From NCBI GenBank assembly GCA_947374535.1, contig CANCCJ010000016.1:1-44200 (forward strand): a stretch of DNA of 44,200 bases, read 5' to 3'. A model generated the notes under the pieces. The model saw nothing but the letters and a program-made list of their open reading frames with translations. It was not told the origin of the DNA and did no database searches. A program made the position numbers and the translations under genes. This document shows positions 1-8,353 of this stretch, in pieces (positions within the stretch are counted from its first letter, which is position 1; every line of letters begins with the position of its first letter). Source of the DNA: Comamonadaceae bacterium (GTDB taxonomy: Bacteria > Pseudomonadota > Gammaproteobacteria > Burkholderiales > Burkholderiaceae).

Positions 1-1529
1 TTGAGGTCGTAGCTCTTGAGGTCGGTAGCCGTGAGTTGTTGGGTGGCGACGCGGGTGTTGTCGAGCACATAGGTCCAGCTGCCGTCTGGGTTTTGTGTCA
101 AGGTGCCGTAGGTGTTGAGGGCTGTGATGGCGGCAAGCGTTGCGCTGTCGGAGCCCCACGCCGTGAACCCAGCTGGCGTGTCGGCACCCGAGATGTCGTT
201 GCTGAGCACGTTACCGCCGATGCTGCTCAAGCCGTCTTCAACCACACCCACTGGCCCATCATTGACCGCAATGGGGTGGTCATCCACGATTTCAACGGTA
301 AAGGTCACAGGCGTGGAAGACGACACGCCATCTGATGTACTGAGCGTGAAAATATTCAGCTGTGGCTCAACCAAATTGTTCGCCGGTGACGTTAATTGGT
401 AGTTGAAAGAGGCAATGCCGGTACTGCTGTCATAGGCTAAGACAGTCAAGGTGCCATTGGGGTCATGGATGACATTGTTGTTGCCTAAATCTGCGATGGG
501 GATGACGGTGCTGTTGATGGTGACCGAGACAAGGGTGCTGAGACCATCAGGGTCTGCCACGGTGAACGTGCCCGACAGGGCGGTGGACGTAGGGCCTACG
601 CTAGAACCCGCGGGCAATCCAGCCTCAAAGACCAAACTTGGACCACCCTCATTGCTGTTACCCAAGGTCAGCGTGGGAGGTTCGTTCGAGCCAAAAATTG
701 TGACGGTCACATCGGCAACATTGCTGACCAATTGACCATCGGTGTTTTGGTAGCTAAACACCAAATCAAACGTTTGACTGGGTGGCAATGTCTCGGCTAG
801 GGCATGACCTGCAGAATTGAGGGAAAAAGTGTAGGTGCCATCGGGTTGAATGATCAAACTACCGAAGGCATTGGTCAACGTCAAGGGCGCACTTTGCACG
901 GTCAAAGGTCTGCCTGCTGGATCGCTGTCGTTGGTCAGCACATTGCCGCCAAGCGTCAACTCATCAACTGCCAAACTGCCAGAATCATTCACCGCCACAG
1001 GAGGATGGTCTAACGGAGTTGGTGTCGTTGGCACACCGGTGGTGGGCCCCAGTGGATTGAAGTTGTAGCTGTACGACACAGGCGTCACACTCTCCGCGAT
1101 GCGAGGCAGCACGACAAACGTGATGCCCGTGTCAGCCGCACCCACACCCGCTACCGCACCTGTCAAACCCGCTGCGGCGGCTTCAAGCTGGGTACTGAGG
1201 TCGACCCCAAGCGCGAGCGATTGCACCACGTTTTCAATCTCGGACGGCGCAGCAGGAACTGCGGGTGCAGCAATCGCGCTGTCTTGCGCGGGGAGGGATT
1301 GGTCTGCGCCGATCAGGGGCTCGTCGAGTCGCAAGTGTTGATCGGCCGCCAGGGACATCAGGTGCCCATCGTTCATCAGCAAATCGACAGCCGTTGCGCT
1401 GTCTGTGCGAATAGTTTCGCCTTTCTGCAGCACGTCACCCACTTTGAGTTCGCGGGTCTTGCCAGACGCATCTACTGCAAACACAGCGCCTTTGCCATGG
1501 ATATCAACGACGGTAGCAAATATGGCCAT
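1..1529 (-). CDS. lapA: LapA-like giant RTX/repeat adhesin, N-terminal part (cut by window edge)
   Basis: This is the first ~509 residues of a large secreted surface adhesin; the rest lies beyond base 1. The start ATG at 1529 follows a strong AAGGAG ribosome site. Residues 1-70 look like the retention-module fold of LapA-class adhesins, which plugs the outer-membrane channel. Residues 80-130 form an Ala-rich linker with an AAAAG tract at 117-121, a candidate LapG cleavage site. From about residue 175 there are Ig/VCBS-type repeats, recognisable by repeated VAVND and GNVL-ND motifs and a YGTL...DGSWTY segment near the edge. No signal peptide is present, as expected for type I secretion, where the signal is C-terminal and here unseen. 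The gene is divergent from its lapB exporter. The lapG/lapD pair nearby supports release controlled by c-di-GMP. The family is a firm call; the name lapA is functional, by analogy. Confidence 0.85.
   Translation of the reverse strand, partial: MAIFATVVDIHGKGAVFAVDASGKTRELKVGDVLQKGETIRTDSATAVDLLMNDGHLMSLAADQHLRLDEPLIGADQSLPAQDSAIAAPAVPAAPSEIENVVQSLALGVDLSTQLEAAAAGLTGAVAGVGAADTGITFVVLPRIAESVTPVSYSYNFNPLGPTTGVPTTPTPLDHPPVAVNDSGSLAVDELTLGGNVLTNDSDPAGRPLTVQSAPLTLTNAFGSLIIQPDGTYTFSLNSAGHALAETLPPSQTFDLVFSYQNTDGQLVSNVADVTVTIFGSNEPPTLTLGNSNEGGPSLVFEAGLPAGSSVGPTSTALSGTFTVADPDGLSTLVSVTINSTVIPIADLGNNNVIHDPNGTLTVLAYDSSTGIASFNYQLTSPANNLVEPQLNIFTLSTSDGVSSSTPVTFTVEIVDDHPIAVNDGPVGVVEDGLSSIGGNVLSNDISGADTPAGFTAWGSDSATLAAITALNTYGTLTQNPDGSWTYVLDNTRVATQQLTATDLKSYDL
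1167..1181 (-). other. Predicted LapG cleavage site (Ala-Ala-Gly) in the LapA-like adhesin
   Basis: These bases encode residues 117-121, AAAAG. In Pseudomonas fluorescens LapA, LapG cuts within a TAAG motif roughly 110 residues from the N-terminus. The position, the double alanine followed by glycine, and the presence of lapG in the same locus all fit. The exact scissile bond is inferred, because four alanines in a row leave its register ambiguous. Confidence 0.6.
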
Positions 1530-1734
1530 GATGCACTCCTTAAACTTGGTGTTTGAGATTAGTGATGGCGATATGGCTTGTCCAGAGCTGCGCTGCGCCT
1601 ATCTTGTCAAAGCATGACATTCGTCAAAACCTCCCTCAATAGTTTCCTAGTTTCAAACGCTTCTCTATACGATGACCCACCGCGATCTGATCGCTGATTC
1701 ACAAGCGATTTGGGTTGACGACTAGGAGCACGCC
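1530..1734. promoter_or_regulatory. Divergent promoter region between the adhesin and its exporter
   Basis: This 205-bp gap separates the adhesin (minus) from lapB (plus) and must carry both promoters. I see the AAGGAG ribosome site of the adhesin just above 1529 and an AGGAGC ribosome site ahead of the GTG start of lapB at 1735. A small inverted repeat, TGTCA-N5-TGACA, lies at 1605-1619. No convincing sigma-70 hexamer pair could be chosen by eye. Confidence 0.5.
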
Positions 1735-3900
1735 GTGTCTCTTGACGACAAATTAACCGCTGCCGATTTAGGCATTGCCTTGGATCACCACGATGAGCTG
1801 TTGAGTTGCTTGTTGATCGTGGCACGCGCGCATGGCCAATCACTCACCCCCGATGCGGTGATGGCGGGGCTACCAACCGAACAACAAAAACTCATCCCCA
1901 GTTTGCTCAAGCGCGCCGCGCACCGCGCACACCTAAGCAGCCAAATCGTGCGCAAAGATTTGGCACTTTTAAAAGATGCACTGTTGCCCGCCATCGTGCT
2001 CTTACACGACGAGCGGGCCTGTGTGTTGTTGAGCTTTGACGCCACCCGCAGTAACGCCCAAGTGGTCTACCCCGAACTCAGCGATGCGCCGGTAACCGTG
2101 GCTCTGACCGACTTAGCAAGCGACTACAGCGGCTTGTCGGTGTACCTGCGGCCCCGTGTGCGTTGGGATGCGCGTACCCCGCTGGTGCGCAACGATAGGC
2201 AAGGCCACTGGTTTTGGAGTGTGATTGCTGAAAACCGTTTGCTCTACCGCGATGTGTTGTTGGCTGCTTTTTTGGCCAACCTGTTTGCGCTGGGTATGCC
2301 GCTGTTCGTGATGAATGTGTACGACCGCGTGGTGCCCAACCGAGCGGTCGATACGCTGTGGGTTTTATCGCTCGGACTGTTCCTTATGTTGGTCAGCGAC
2401 CTGCTGCTGCGCACCTTGCGCGGGCACTTCATTGACCTGGCCAGCAGTCGCACCGATGTCAAGCTCTCGGCCTTCATCATGGAGCGCGTGATGGGCATGC
2501 GCATGGAAGAGCGGCCCAACTCAGCGGGCTCGTTTGCTTCGAATCTGCGTGCCTTTGAATCGGTGCGCGACTTCATCGGCTCTGCCACGGTGGTGGCCTT
2601 CATTGATCTGCCGTTTGGTTTGATCTTCATGGTGGTGATCGCTTGGATTTCTTGGCCCATGTTGATCCCCCTCATCATGGGTGCAATGCTGATGCTGCTC
2701 TACGCGCTGGCCGTGCAAGGCCGCATGCATGAACTGGCAGAAACCACCTACCGCGCAAGCGCTCAGCGCAACGCCACCCTGATTGAAAGCTTGGTGGGCT
2801 TTGAGACCATCAAAGCCTTGGGCGCCGAGTCACCCGTACAAAGCCGTTGGGAAAAAAGCGCGGTGTTGCTGGCACGCACCGGCGCGCAGCTGCGGCTGTT
2901 GTCGGCCAGTGCCACCAACACCGCCACCTTCATGCAGCAGAGTGTGAATTTGGCCATCGTCATTGCAGGGGTTTACTTGATCGCCGATGGCTCGCTCACC
3001 ATGGGTGGCTTGATTGCCAGCACCATGTTGGCCTCGCGTGCAATGGCGCCTGTGGGCATGGTGTCAGGGCTACTGGTGCAGTACCACACAGCAGCCACCG
3101 CCCTCACCTCGCTCAACGAAACCATGAAGCGCGAAGTCGAGCGCCCACCCGAGGCCAGCTTCATCAGCCGTGGGGGCTTGGATGGCGCGATTGAGTTTCG
3201 CGACGTGAGCTTTTCATACCCGGGCCAGCACCAACCCGCGCTGCGCAACCTCAACCTGAACATCAAACCCGGCGAGCATGTGGCCATCTTGGGTCGCATT
3301 GGTTCTGGCAAGACCACGCTTGAAAAATTGATCTTGGGTTTGTATCGTCCCACGACCGGCGCGGTGCTGATTGACGGCATTGACCAACGCCAGCTAGACC
3401 CCGCTGAGATGCGGCGGCAAATTGGCTACGTGCAACAAGATGTGATGCTGTTTTACGGCACGCTGCGCCAAAACATCACCCTAGGCGCACCACTGGCCGA
3501 TGACCAAGCCGTGGTGCGTGCCGCAGAGCTGGCGGGCATCATCGACATGGTCAACGCCCACCCGCAAGGGTTTGACATGGTGATTGGCGAACGCGGCGAA
3601 TCACTCTCGGGCGGTCAACGCCAAGGTGTGGCCATTGCACGCGCCGTGATCAATGACCCGGCGATTTTGTTGTTCGACGAACCCACCGCAGCCATGGACC
3701 ACAAAAGCGAAGAAGACGTCAAGCACCGACTCAGCGCTTACGCACGCGGTAAGACCCTCATCATCATCAGCCATCGCAATGCGCTGCTGGATTTGGCTGA
3801 TCGACTGATCGTGATCGACGGTGGGCGCATCATGGCCGATGGCCCCAAAGACCAAGTGATCGAGGCCTTGAAACAAGGCCGCGTCGGAAAGGCTGCGTGA
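1735..3900 (+). CDS. lapB: Type I secretion ABC transporter (LapB/RtxB-like)
   Basis: This 721-residue inner-membrane exporter would power secretion of the neighbouring adhesin. Residues 1-135 resemble the degenerate C39 peptidase-like domain typical of RTX exporters. A transmembrane block runs roughly 165-430, starting with a hydrophobic LLAAFLANLFALGMPLFV segment. The ATPase domain at about 480-715 has Walker A GRIGSGKTT near 519, the LSGGQRQG signature near 623 and Walker B ILLFDEPTAAMD near 643. Its length fits the LapB class. The start is GTG at 1735 with AGGAG about 9 bases upstream; no better ATG exists. Its stop overlaps the lapC start by one base (TGATG), so the two are translationally coupled. 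The substrate is inferred from adjacency to the adhesin gene. Confidence 0.93.
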   Translation: MSLDDKLTAADLGIALDHHDELLSCLLIVARAHGQSLTPDAVMAGLPTEQQKLIPSLLKRAAHRAHLSSQIVRKDLALLKDALLPAIVLLHDERACVLLSFDATRSNAQVVYPELSDAPVTVALTDLASDYSGLSVYLRPRVRWDARTPLVRNDRQGHWFWSVIAENRLLYRDVLLAAFLANLFALGMPLFVMNVYDRVVPNRAVDTLWVLSLGLFLMLVSDLLLRTLRGHFIDLASSRTDVKLSAFIMERVMGMRMEERPNSAGSFASNLRAFESVRDFIGSATVVAFIDLPFGLIFMVVIAWISWPMLIPLIMGAMLMLLYALAVQGRMHELAETTYRASAQRNATLIESLVGFETIKALGAESPVQSRWEKSAVLLARTGAQLRLLSASATNTATFMQQSVNLAIVIAGVYLIADGSLTMGGLIASTMLASRAMAPVGMVSGLLVQYHTAATALTSLNETMKREVERPPEASFISRGGLDGAIEFRDVSFSYPGQHQPALRNLNLNIKPGEHVAILGRIGSGKTTLEKLILGLYRPTTGAVLIDGIDQRQLDPAEMRRQIGYVQQDVMLFYGTLRQNITLGAPLADDQAVVRAAELAGIIDMVNAHPQGFDMVIGERGESLSGGQRQGVAIARAVINDPAILLFDEPTAAMDHKSEEDVKHRLSAYARGKTLIIISHRNALLDLADRLIVIDGGRIMADGPKDQVIEALKQGRVGKAA

Positions 3901-5315
3901 TGGGACCTCTGACTGCTAAGACCTTCGAACGCCTCAGCCACTGGATAGAGAAGCTCACACAAACCGGCACGCGCATGTTTGGCGACATCGTGACGCGCTT
4001 GACGCCTGAACCAGTGGCAGAAAAATTTGCTTGGCACGATGACGCCGATTGGGCCATGCAGCACCAAGAACCACTTCGCGCACGCACCCTCTTGCGTATT
4101 GCGGGAGGCGTGGTGTTCCTGCTGCTGCTGTGGGCGGCATTTGCCAACATAGATGAAGTCACCCACGGCATGGGCAAGGTGGTGCCCAGCAGCCAACTGC
4201 AAGTCATCCAAAGTGTGGACGGTGGCGTGGTCGAGGCCCTACTCGTCAAGGAAGGTCAAGAAGTACAAGCCGGGCAACTGTTGCTGCGGGTAGATTCAAC
4301 CCGCTTTGAATCCAACATGATGGAAAACCGCACTTCGTTACAAGCCCTACAAGCCAAAGCGCTTCGGCTCGAAGCACTCACCCGAGACACGCCGTTTGTG
4401 CCGCCGCCCGAGCTGGTTCAAGCTGCCCCCGAGATCGTGGCCCAAGAAAAACGTTTGTATGAGTCACGCCGCGATGGCATCGTGGCGCAAGTGTCTATAT
4501 CGCAAGACCAACTGAGCCAACGCCAACATGAGTTCAGCGAAATGAAGGCACGCAAAGAGCAAGCCGCCAGCAGCTTGGCATACACCCTGCAAGAGCTGGA
4601 GGCCACGCGCCCCATGCTGGCCACGGGTGCGGTGTCCGAAGTGGAAGTCATGCGTTTGGAGCGTGATGCTGCGCGCCTACGCGGCGACCGCGACCAAGCG
4701 ACTGCGCAGATGCAGCGCGTTCAATCGGCCATTCAAGAGGCGCAACGTCGCATCGAAGATGTGCAACTGACCAACCGCAATCAAATGAGTGCCGAGCTGT
4801 CCGAGACCATGAGCAAACTCTCGTCCATGACCGAAGGGGGACGTGCGCTAGAAGACAAGGTCAAACACGCAGAGGTGACATCGCCCATGCGCGGCATCGT
4901 CAAGCGACTGCTGATCAACACCGTGGGCGGCGTGGTGATGCCGGGCAAAGATTTGGTTGAAATTGTGCCCTTGGACGATGCGCTGATCATGGAAGCGCAA
5001 GTCAATCCCAAAGACATCGCGTTCTTGCGTCCGGGACAAAAGGCCATCGTCAAATTCACTGCCTATGACTTTGCCATCTATGGTGGACTCGATGCAGAAG
5101 TGATCAACATAGGTGCCGACACCGTGCAAGATGAAAAAGGCAATTCCTTTTACTTGGTCCGAGTCCGCACCGAGAAATCCAAGCTCGGTGACAAGCTGCC
5201 CATCATCCCCGGCATGATGGCTCAGGTGGACATCTTGGTGGGTAAAAAAACCATCCTCTCTTACCTCCTCAAACCAGTGATCAGGGCCAAAGCCAATGCG
5301 TTAACTGAGCGATGA
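3900..5315 (+). CDS. lapC: HlyD-family membrane-fusion protein of type I secretion (LapC-like)
   Basis: This 471-residue periplasmic adaptor would join the LapB transporter to the outer-membrane channel. A short cytosolic N-terminus is followed by one membrane anchor at about residues 62-80 (VVFLLLLWAAF). Then come a lipoyl-like half motif (VDGGVVEALLVKEGQEVQAGQ), a long alpha-helical hairpin rich in Gln, Glu and Arg (about 130-310), and the second lipoyl half with a beta-barrel (SPMRGIVKRLLINTVGGVV). This is the classic HlyD/LapC order and length. A GTG at 3897 would add one residue; ATG at 3900 is preferred because it overlaps the lapB stop. The lap genes downstream support the assignment. 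Confidence 0.92.
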   Translation: MGPLTAKTFERLSHWIEKLTQTGTRMFGDIVTRLTPEPVAEKFAWHDDADWAMQHQEPLRARTLLRIAGGVVFLLLLWAAFANIDEVTHGMGKVVPSSQLQVIQSVDGGVVEALLVKEGQEVQAGQLLLRVDSTRFESNMMENRTSLQALQAKALRLEALTRDTPFVPPPELVQAAPEIVAQEKRLYESRRDGIVAQVSISQDQLSQRQHEFSEMKARKEQAASSLAYTLQELEATRPMLATGAVSEVEVMRLERDAARLRGDRDQATAQMQRVQSAIQEAQRRIEDVQLTNRNQMSAELSETMSKLSSMTEGGRALEDKVKHAEVTSPMRGIVKRLLINTVGGVVMPGKDLVEIVPLDDALIMEAQVNPKDIAFLRPGQKAIVKFTAYDFAIYGGLDAEVINIGADTVQDEKGNSFYLVRVRTEKSKLGDKLPIIPGMMAQVDILVGKKTILSYLLKPVIRAKANALTER

Positions 5316-5332
5316 ACCACCAAGGCTGACAT

Positions 5333-5566
5333 ATGCAACAGACAAACACAAACACACACAACACCAGCTTGCGCCACAGCGATGCCGACATGGCGCGCGT
5401 GCTGGAGGACCTGATTGAGCTGCTGATCAGCCGTGGCACCATTCAGTTCACAGACCTGCCGCAAGCCGCGCAAGACAAACTCTTACAACGTCAACAGGCA
5501 CGTTTAGAAATGAGCCAACAACTCAAGCTGATCGCCGATGACGACAGCAACAGTGGTTTCATTTAA
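5333..5566 (+). CDS. Small conserved-looking protein of the lap operon, function unknown
   Basis: This 77-residue protein starts 17 bases after lapC with an AAGG ribosome site 8 bases before the ATG, so it is probably the third gene of the lapBC operon. The N-terminus is Asn/Thr/Gln-rich and likely disordered. The core, from ADMARVLEDLIELLI through FTDLPQAAQDKLLQRQ, looks like a helical pair. From memory it resembles the C-terminal half of small Pseudomonas proteins mislabelled tryptophan synthase beta-like; I could not verify this. It has no signal peptide and no membrane segment. Its 3' end overlaps the convergent lapD gene by 8 bases. A cytosolic role in adhesin control is possible but unsupported. 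Confidence 0.7.
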   Translation: MQQTNTNTHNTSLRHSDADMARVLEDLIELLISRGTIQFTDLPQAAQDKLLQRQQARLEMSQQLKLIADDDSNSGFI

Positions 5567-7472
5567 CGCCCGGACCAGTCGCACCATCAAAGCCGAGTTG
5601 ACCTAGCAGGGGCAACTCGGTGTCTGATGTCACGCCCAGCGCAATCACTTGAATGCCCAACACGTGCGCGGCGGCACACAAGCCTTTGAGGAATTCTTGA
5701 TTGCTCGGTTGATCAACCAGTCCACGGATATAGCTGGGATGCACTTTGATGTAATCCAAGCTGAGGTTGGCCAGCTTGTTGCCCAACGCAAAACTCTCGC
5801 TGAAATACTCAATCCCCACACGGCACTTCAGTTGTTTCAACCGCGGCACAAAGACCTCAAACAAAGAGAAGTGTTGATCGACACCGTATTCGGGCACCTC
5901 AAACAAAAGTCTCTCGCATGCTGGCAGATGTGCGCCAAGCAAGGCCGTGAGGTCGTGCATGAACTTCAGGTCCGCCATGCTTTGCGCTGCGAGGTTAATC
6001 GCCACATCGCCCGAGGTGTGGCTGAGATGTTGGATGGCCAGTTGCACGGCATGCAAGTCAATCGGCGCGCTGAGTTTCAAGCGCACGGCCATGGGCATGA
6101 AATCACCCGCCACCAGCGGCGGCTTGGTCGCCTCAACCGTCCAGCGCAGCACGCCCTCTTGATGCAGCAAGGACTGTGTCGTGATGTTGCGCACGGGGTA
6201 AAAAGCTAGGCTCAAACTCTTGCTTGTGACGACGTCCGTCAATCGTGTGCGCCATTGGTCGCTGGAATAAGCTGGGCGTGTACTGTCATCCATGCTGGCA
6301 TACACACCTTGTACGCCCTGCGCTTGCGCGAAGGCCATGGCCTCATCTGCGCGGCTCATCAACACACTCACCGATTGGCCACGGTGGTAAGGCACGGCCG
6401 CCAAGTGGTAAAGATTGGGCAAGACTTCCACCCATTCCGACAGCCCTTGTTGTTGAATGCTGCGCTGCAGTGCATGCGCGGCTTGCAAGGGCGAATCCCT
6501 GCCGGGGCAGACCAACACAAACTCCCCAGCCATCAACCGTCCCGCCATTGCATCTTCGATGGGTGCCATGTGTGTCTTGAAGATCCAAGCGATTTGCCGC
6601 AACAAAGCATTGGTGCGCTCGTGGCCGAGTTGCGCATTCAAGGTCTCTAGCGGGATCAAACGCAACATCACCAAACTGCCGTTGGGGCTGTACGCTTCGC
6701 CGGTGGTTACCTCCTGCAACCGAGACAAAAAGTAGGTGCGATTGGCCAAGCCCGTAAGGCCATCAAGGTTGCTGCGTTGACGGTACGCCTCCACCCGCGC
6801 AGCCTCTTCACCAAACATGGTTTTGAGTCGATCCACCATGCTGTTCATGGCCCGCACCACGGTTCGAAGTTCAGGTGTGCTCGGCTCGGGAATGTGGATA
6901 AAGCGACGCACTTCAATGGCTTGTGCTTGCTCAATCACCTCGTTCAACGGACGGGTGATACGACGCATCGCCCAAGTGGCCGCCACCGCTGTCAACAAAG
7001 CGCCCAGCGCAAACCAATACAACAGATGCAGGGTGCCTTGCCATAGCGTTTGATACACATACTGCTCATGGCTTGCCAAACTCAAACTTCCGTATTGCTT
7101 CCAACCGTCTTGAATTTGTGCAAAGCCTGGTCGCGCTTCAATGGGAATTAAGCGGGCAAACCAAAGCGGTGCGCCTTGCAGGCTTCCTGTGAACACGCGC
7201 TCCACAATGAGTTCACCGGTGGGCGACGTGATACGGATGTAGCGGTAATGACCTGCATCAAATTGGGCTGCAACTTGCAGCTCGACCATGACAGGGTCTT
7301 TGGGTAATTGCGACAGCGACAGCGCCAAGGCGTTGGCGTTGTCAATGTTCTTGACTTGTAGCTGTGCCTCTAGGTAGTGACGTGCCGACAACACACTCAG
7401 CACCAGACTGCCGCCGAAAGCCAATATAGCCATACAAATAATGGCAAGCCAGAGTTGTTTGATGAGCGTCAT
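5559..7472 (-). CDS. lapD: LapD-like c-di-GMP receptor, degenerate GGDEF-EAL
   Basis: This 637-residue inner-membrane receptor would bind c-di-GMP in the cytosol and hold LapG in the periplasm, so that the adhesin stays on the cell. Transmembrane helix 1 is at about 7-30, a periplasmic LapD/MoxY-type domain at 31-148 (including PLWFARLIPIEA), helix 2 at about 150-170 and a HAMP region at 170-225. The GGDEF domain has MAGEF at the signature site. The EAL domain has EGVLRW for EAL and EYFSES in place of the catalytic DDFGTG segment. Both enzymatic sites are therefore lost, as in known LapD proteins. ATG 7472 is preferred to a longer reading from 7589, which would run into lapG; the gap to lapG is then 25 bases. 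The pair forms a lapG-lapD operon. Confidence 0.92.
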   Translation of the reverse strand: MTLIKQLWLAIICMAILAFGGSLVLSVLSARHYLEAQLQVKNIDNANALALSLSQLPKDPVMVELQVAAQFDAGHYRYIRITSPTGELIVERVFTGSLQGAPLWFARLIPIEARPGFAQIQDGWKQYGSLSLASHEQYVYQTLWQGTLHLLYWFALGALLTAVAATWAMRRITRPLNEVIEQAQAIEVRRFIHIPEPSTPELRTVVRAMNSMVDRLKTMFGEEAARVEAYRQRSNLDGLTGLANRTYFLSRLQEVTTGEAYSPNGSLVMLRLIPLETLNAQLGHERTNALLRQIAWIFKTHMAPIEDAMAGRLMAGEFVLVCPGRDSPLQAAHALQRSIQQQGLSEWVEVLPNLYHLAAVPYHRGQSVSVLMSRADEAMAFAQAQGVQGVYASMDDSTRPAYSSDQWRTRLTDVVTSKSLSLAFYPVRNITTQSLLHQEGVLRWTVEATKPPLVAGDFMPMAVRLKLSAPIDLHAVQLAIQHLSHTSGDVAINLAAQSMADLKFMHDLTALLGAHLPACERLLFEVPEYGVDQHFSLFEVFVPRLKQLKCRVGIEYFSESFALGNKLANLSLDYIKVHPSYIRGLVDQPSNQEFLKGLCAAAHVLGIQVIALGVTSDTELPLLGQLGFDGATGPGVK

Positions 7473-7497
7473 AGGGGTGCCTCGTGAGAGCGTTGAA

Positions 7498-8202
7498 TCA
7501 TGGAGAAATACCTTCGTGGTGCATGCGGTTGAGCACATCGCGCCACTTTGACAAACGGGTGGTTGGGTCGGCGTTGGTGGGTGTGCCACTGCCCACCCAC
7601 AAACCCGTGTCGTTGAAGCTGTAGACCGGTGTCAAGTCAATGCGCTGTGAGGCGGGTTGAACGCTGCCAATCAAGTTATCCAAAATCAGAGGCTCATCTG
7701 TGGGGTGCAAGTAGTAGCCCAACACCATGTGGGCCACGCTGGTGTTAGGGCCGGTTTGAGCGCGCACATAAATCATGCGAAGTCGGTCTTTGTTCATGCC
7801 CATCAATTGCAAGGTCATGTATTTCGCAATTGAAAAATCTTCGCAGTCGCCCGCACCGTGGCCCATGAACTCCAAGGGCGTGGCCCAGTAATCTTCTTTG
7901 CCCCACACCACCGTGTCAGGCAAGAACTGCATGCGCCGATTGAAAAACGTGTTCACCTGATTGAGCATCACCAAATCTGGCGCGCCTCTCGTGTCATCCA
8001 TCAAGCGGCGCCATGTCAGCACCGTCTGTACCGCGGCGGCACTGTATTGCTGCTGAGCGAGGCTCAAAGTTCTGTCCAAGTCGGATGCTGCAAAGCTCAC
8101 ACCCAACAGCAGCAGTGCAGCTAGCAAAAAGCCACAGGCATAAGACTGACGAGAAAAAAATAGTTGGGTCATAAGCCACATCACGATCGCATCAAACTTC
8201 AT
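7498..8202 (-). CDS. lapG: LapG-like periplasmic cysteine protease (transglutaminase-like)
   Basis: This is a transglutaminase-like cysteine protease that would cut the LapA-type adhesin after a double alanine and release it when c-di-GMP falls. The catalytic triad is visible: Cys120 in GHGAGDCEDFS, His158 in VAHMVLGYY and Asp175 in LILDNL, numbered from ATG 8202. The acidic residues flanking Cys120 match the calcium-binding pattern known for LapG. A hydrophobic stretch, CGFLLAALLLLGVSFA, ending before AASDLD is a plausible signal peptide. The start is uncertain: TTG 8211, ATG 8202 and ATG 8172 are all in frame without a clear ribosome site, and 8172 gives the most normal signal peptide. It precedes lapD in the same operon. 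Confidence 0.92.
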   Translation of the reverse strand: MKFDAIVMWLMTQLFFSRQSYACGFLLAALLLLGVSFAASDLDRTLSLAQQQYSAAAVQTVLTWRRLMDDTRGAPDLVMLNQVNTFFNRRMQFLPDTVVWGKEDYWATPLEFMGHGAGDCEDFSIAKYMTLQLMGMNKDRLRMIYVRAQTGPNTSVAHMVLGYYLHPTDEPLILDNLIGSVQPASQRIDLTPVYSFNDTGLWVGSGTPTNADPTTRLSKWRDVLNRMHHEGISP

Positions 8203-8282
8203 GAATGGCAAGACGAGTGTGCGGACATCGAAGGCTTAAATGCGCTCTTTTTGATATTTCGCATGAAAACAAAAAATACTGA

Positions 8283-8311
8283 ACGACAGGTCAAAACGAT
8301 AGACCTATAAA
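8283..8311 (+). promoter_or_regulatory. Probable sigma-70 promoter of the tolC-ompA operon
   Basis: A -35-like ACGACA (8283-8288) and a -10 TATAAA (8306-8311) are 17 bases apart, which predicts a start near 8318 and a leader of about 36 bases. An inverted repeat, AGGTC-N9-GACCT (8288-8306), fills the spacer and could be an operator. This was judged by eye only. Confidence 0.45.
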
Positions 8312-8353
8312 CGAACAACTTATTCGATACCCATGACATTTCTTGGAGGTTTT

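Noticed and set aside
5333..5365. ACA-rich simple repeat as a phase-variation tract
   Set aside because: The run is imperfect and short, and simply encodes Asn/Thr/Gln residues; no unit repeats cleanly enough for slippage.
5649..6209. 186-residue open frame on the plus strand
   Set aside because: It lies fully antisense to lapD, whose domains and motifs are clear; composition and lack of a ribosome site mark it as a shadow.
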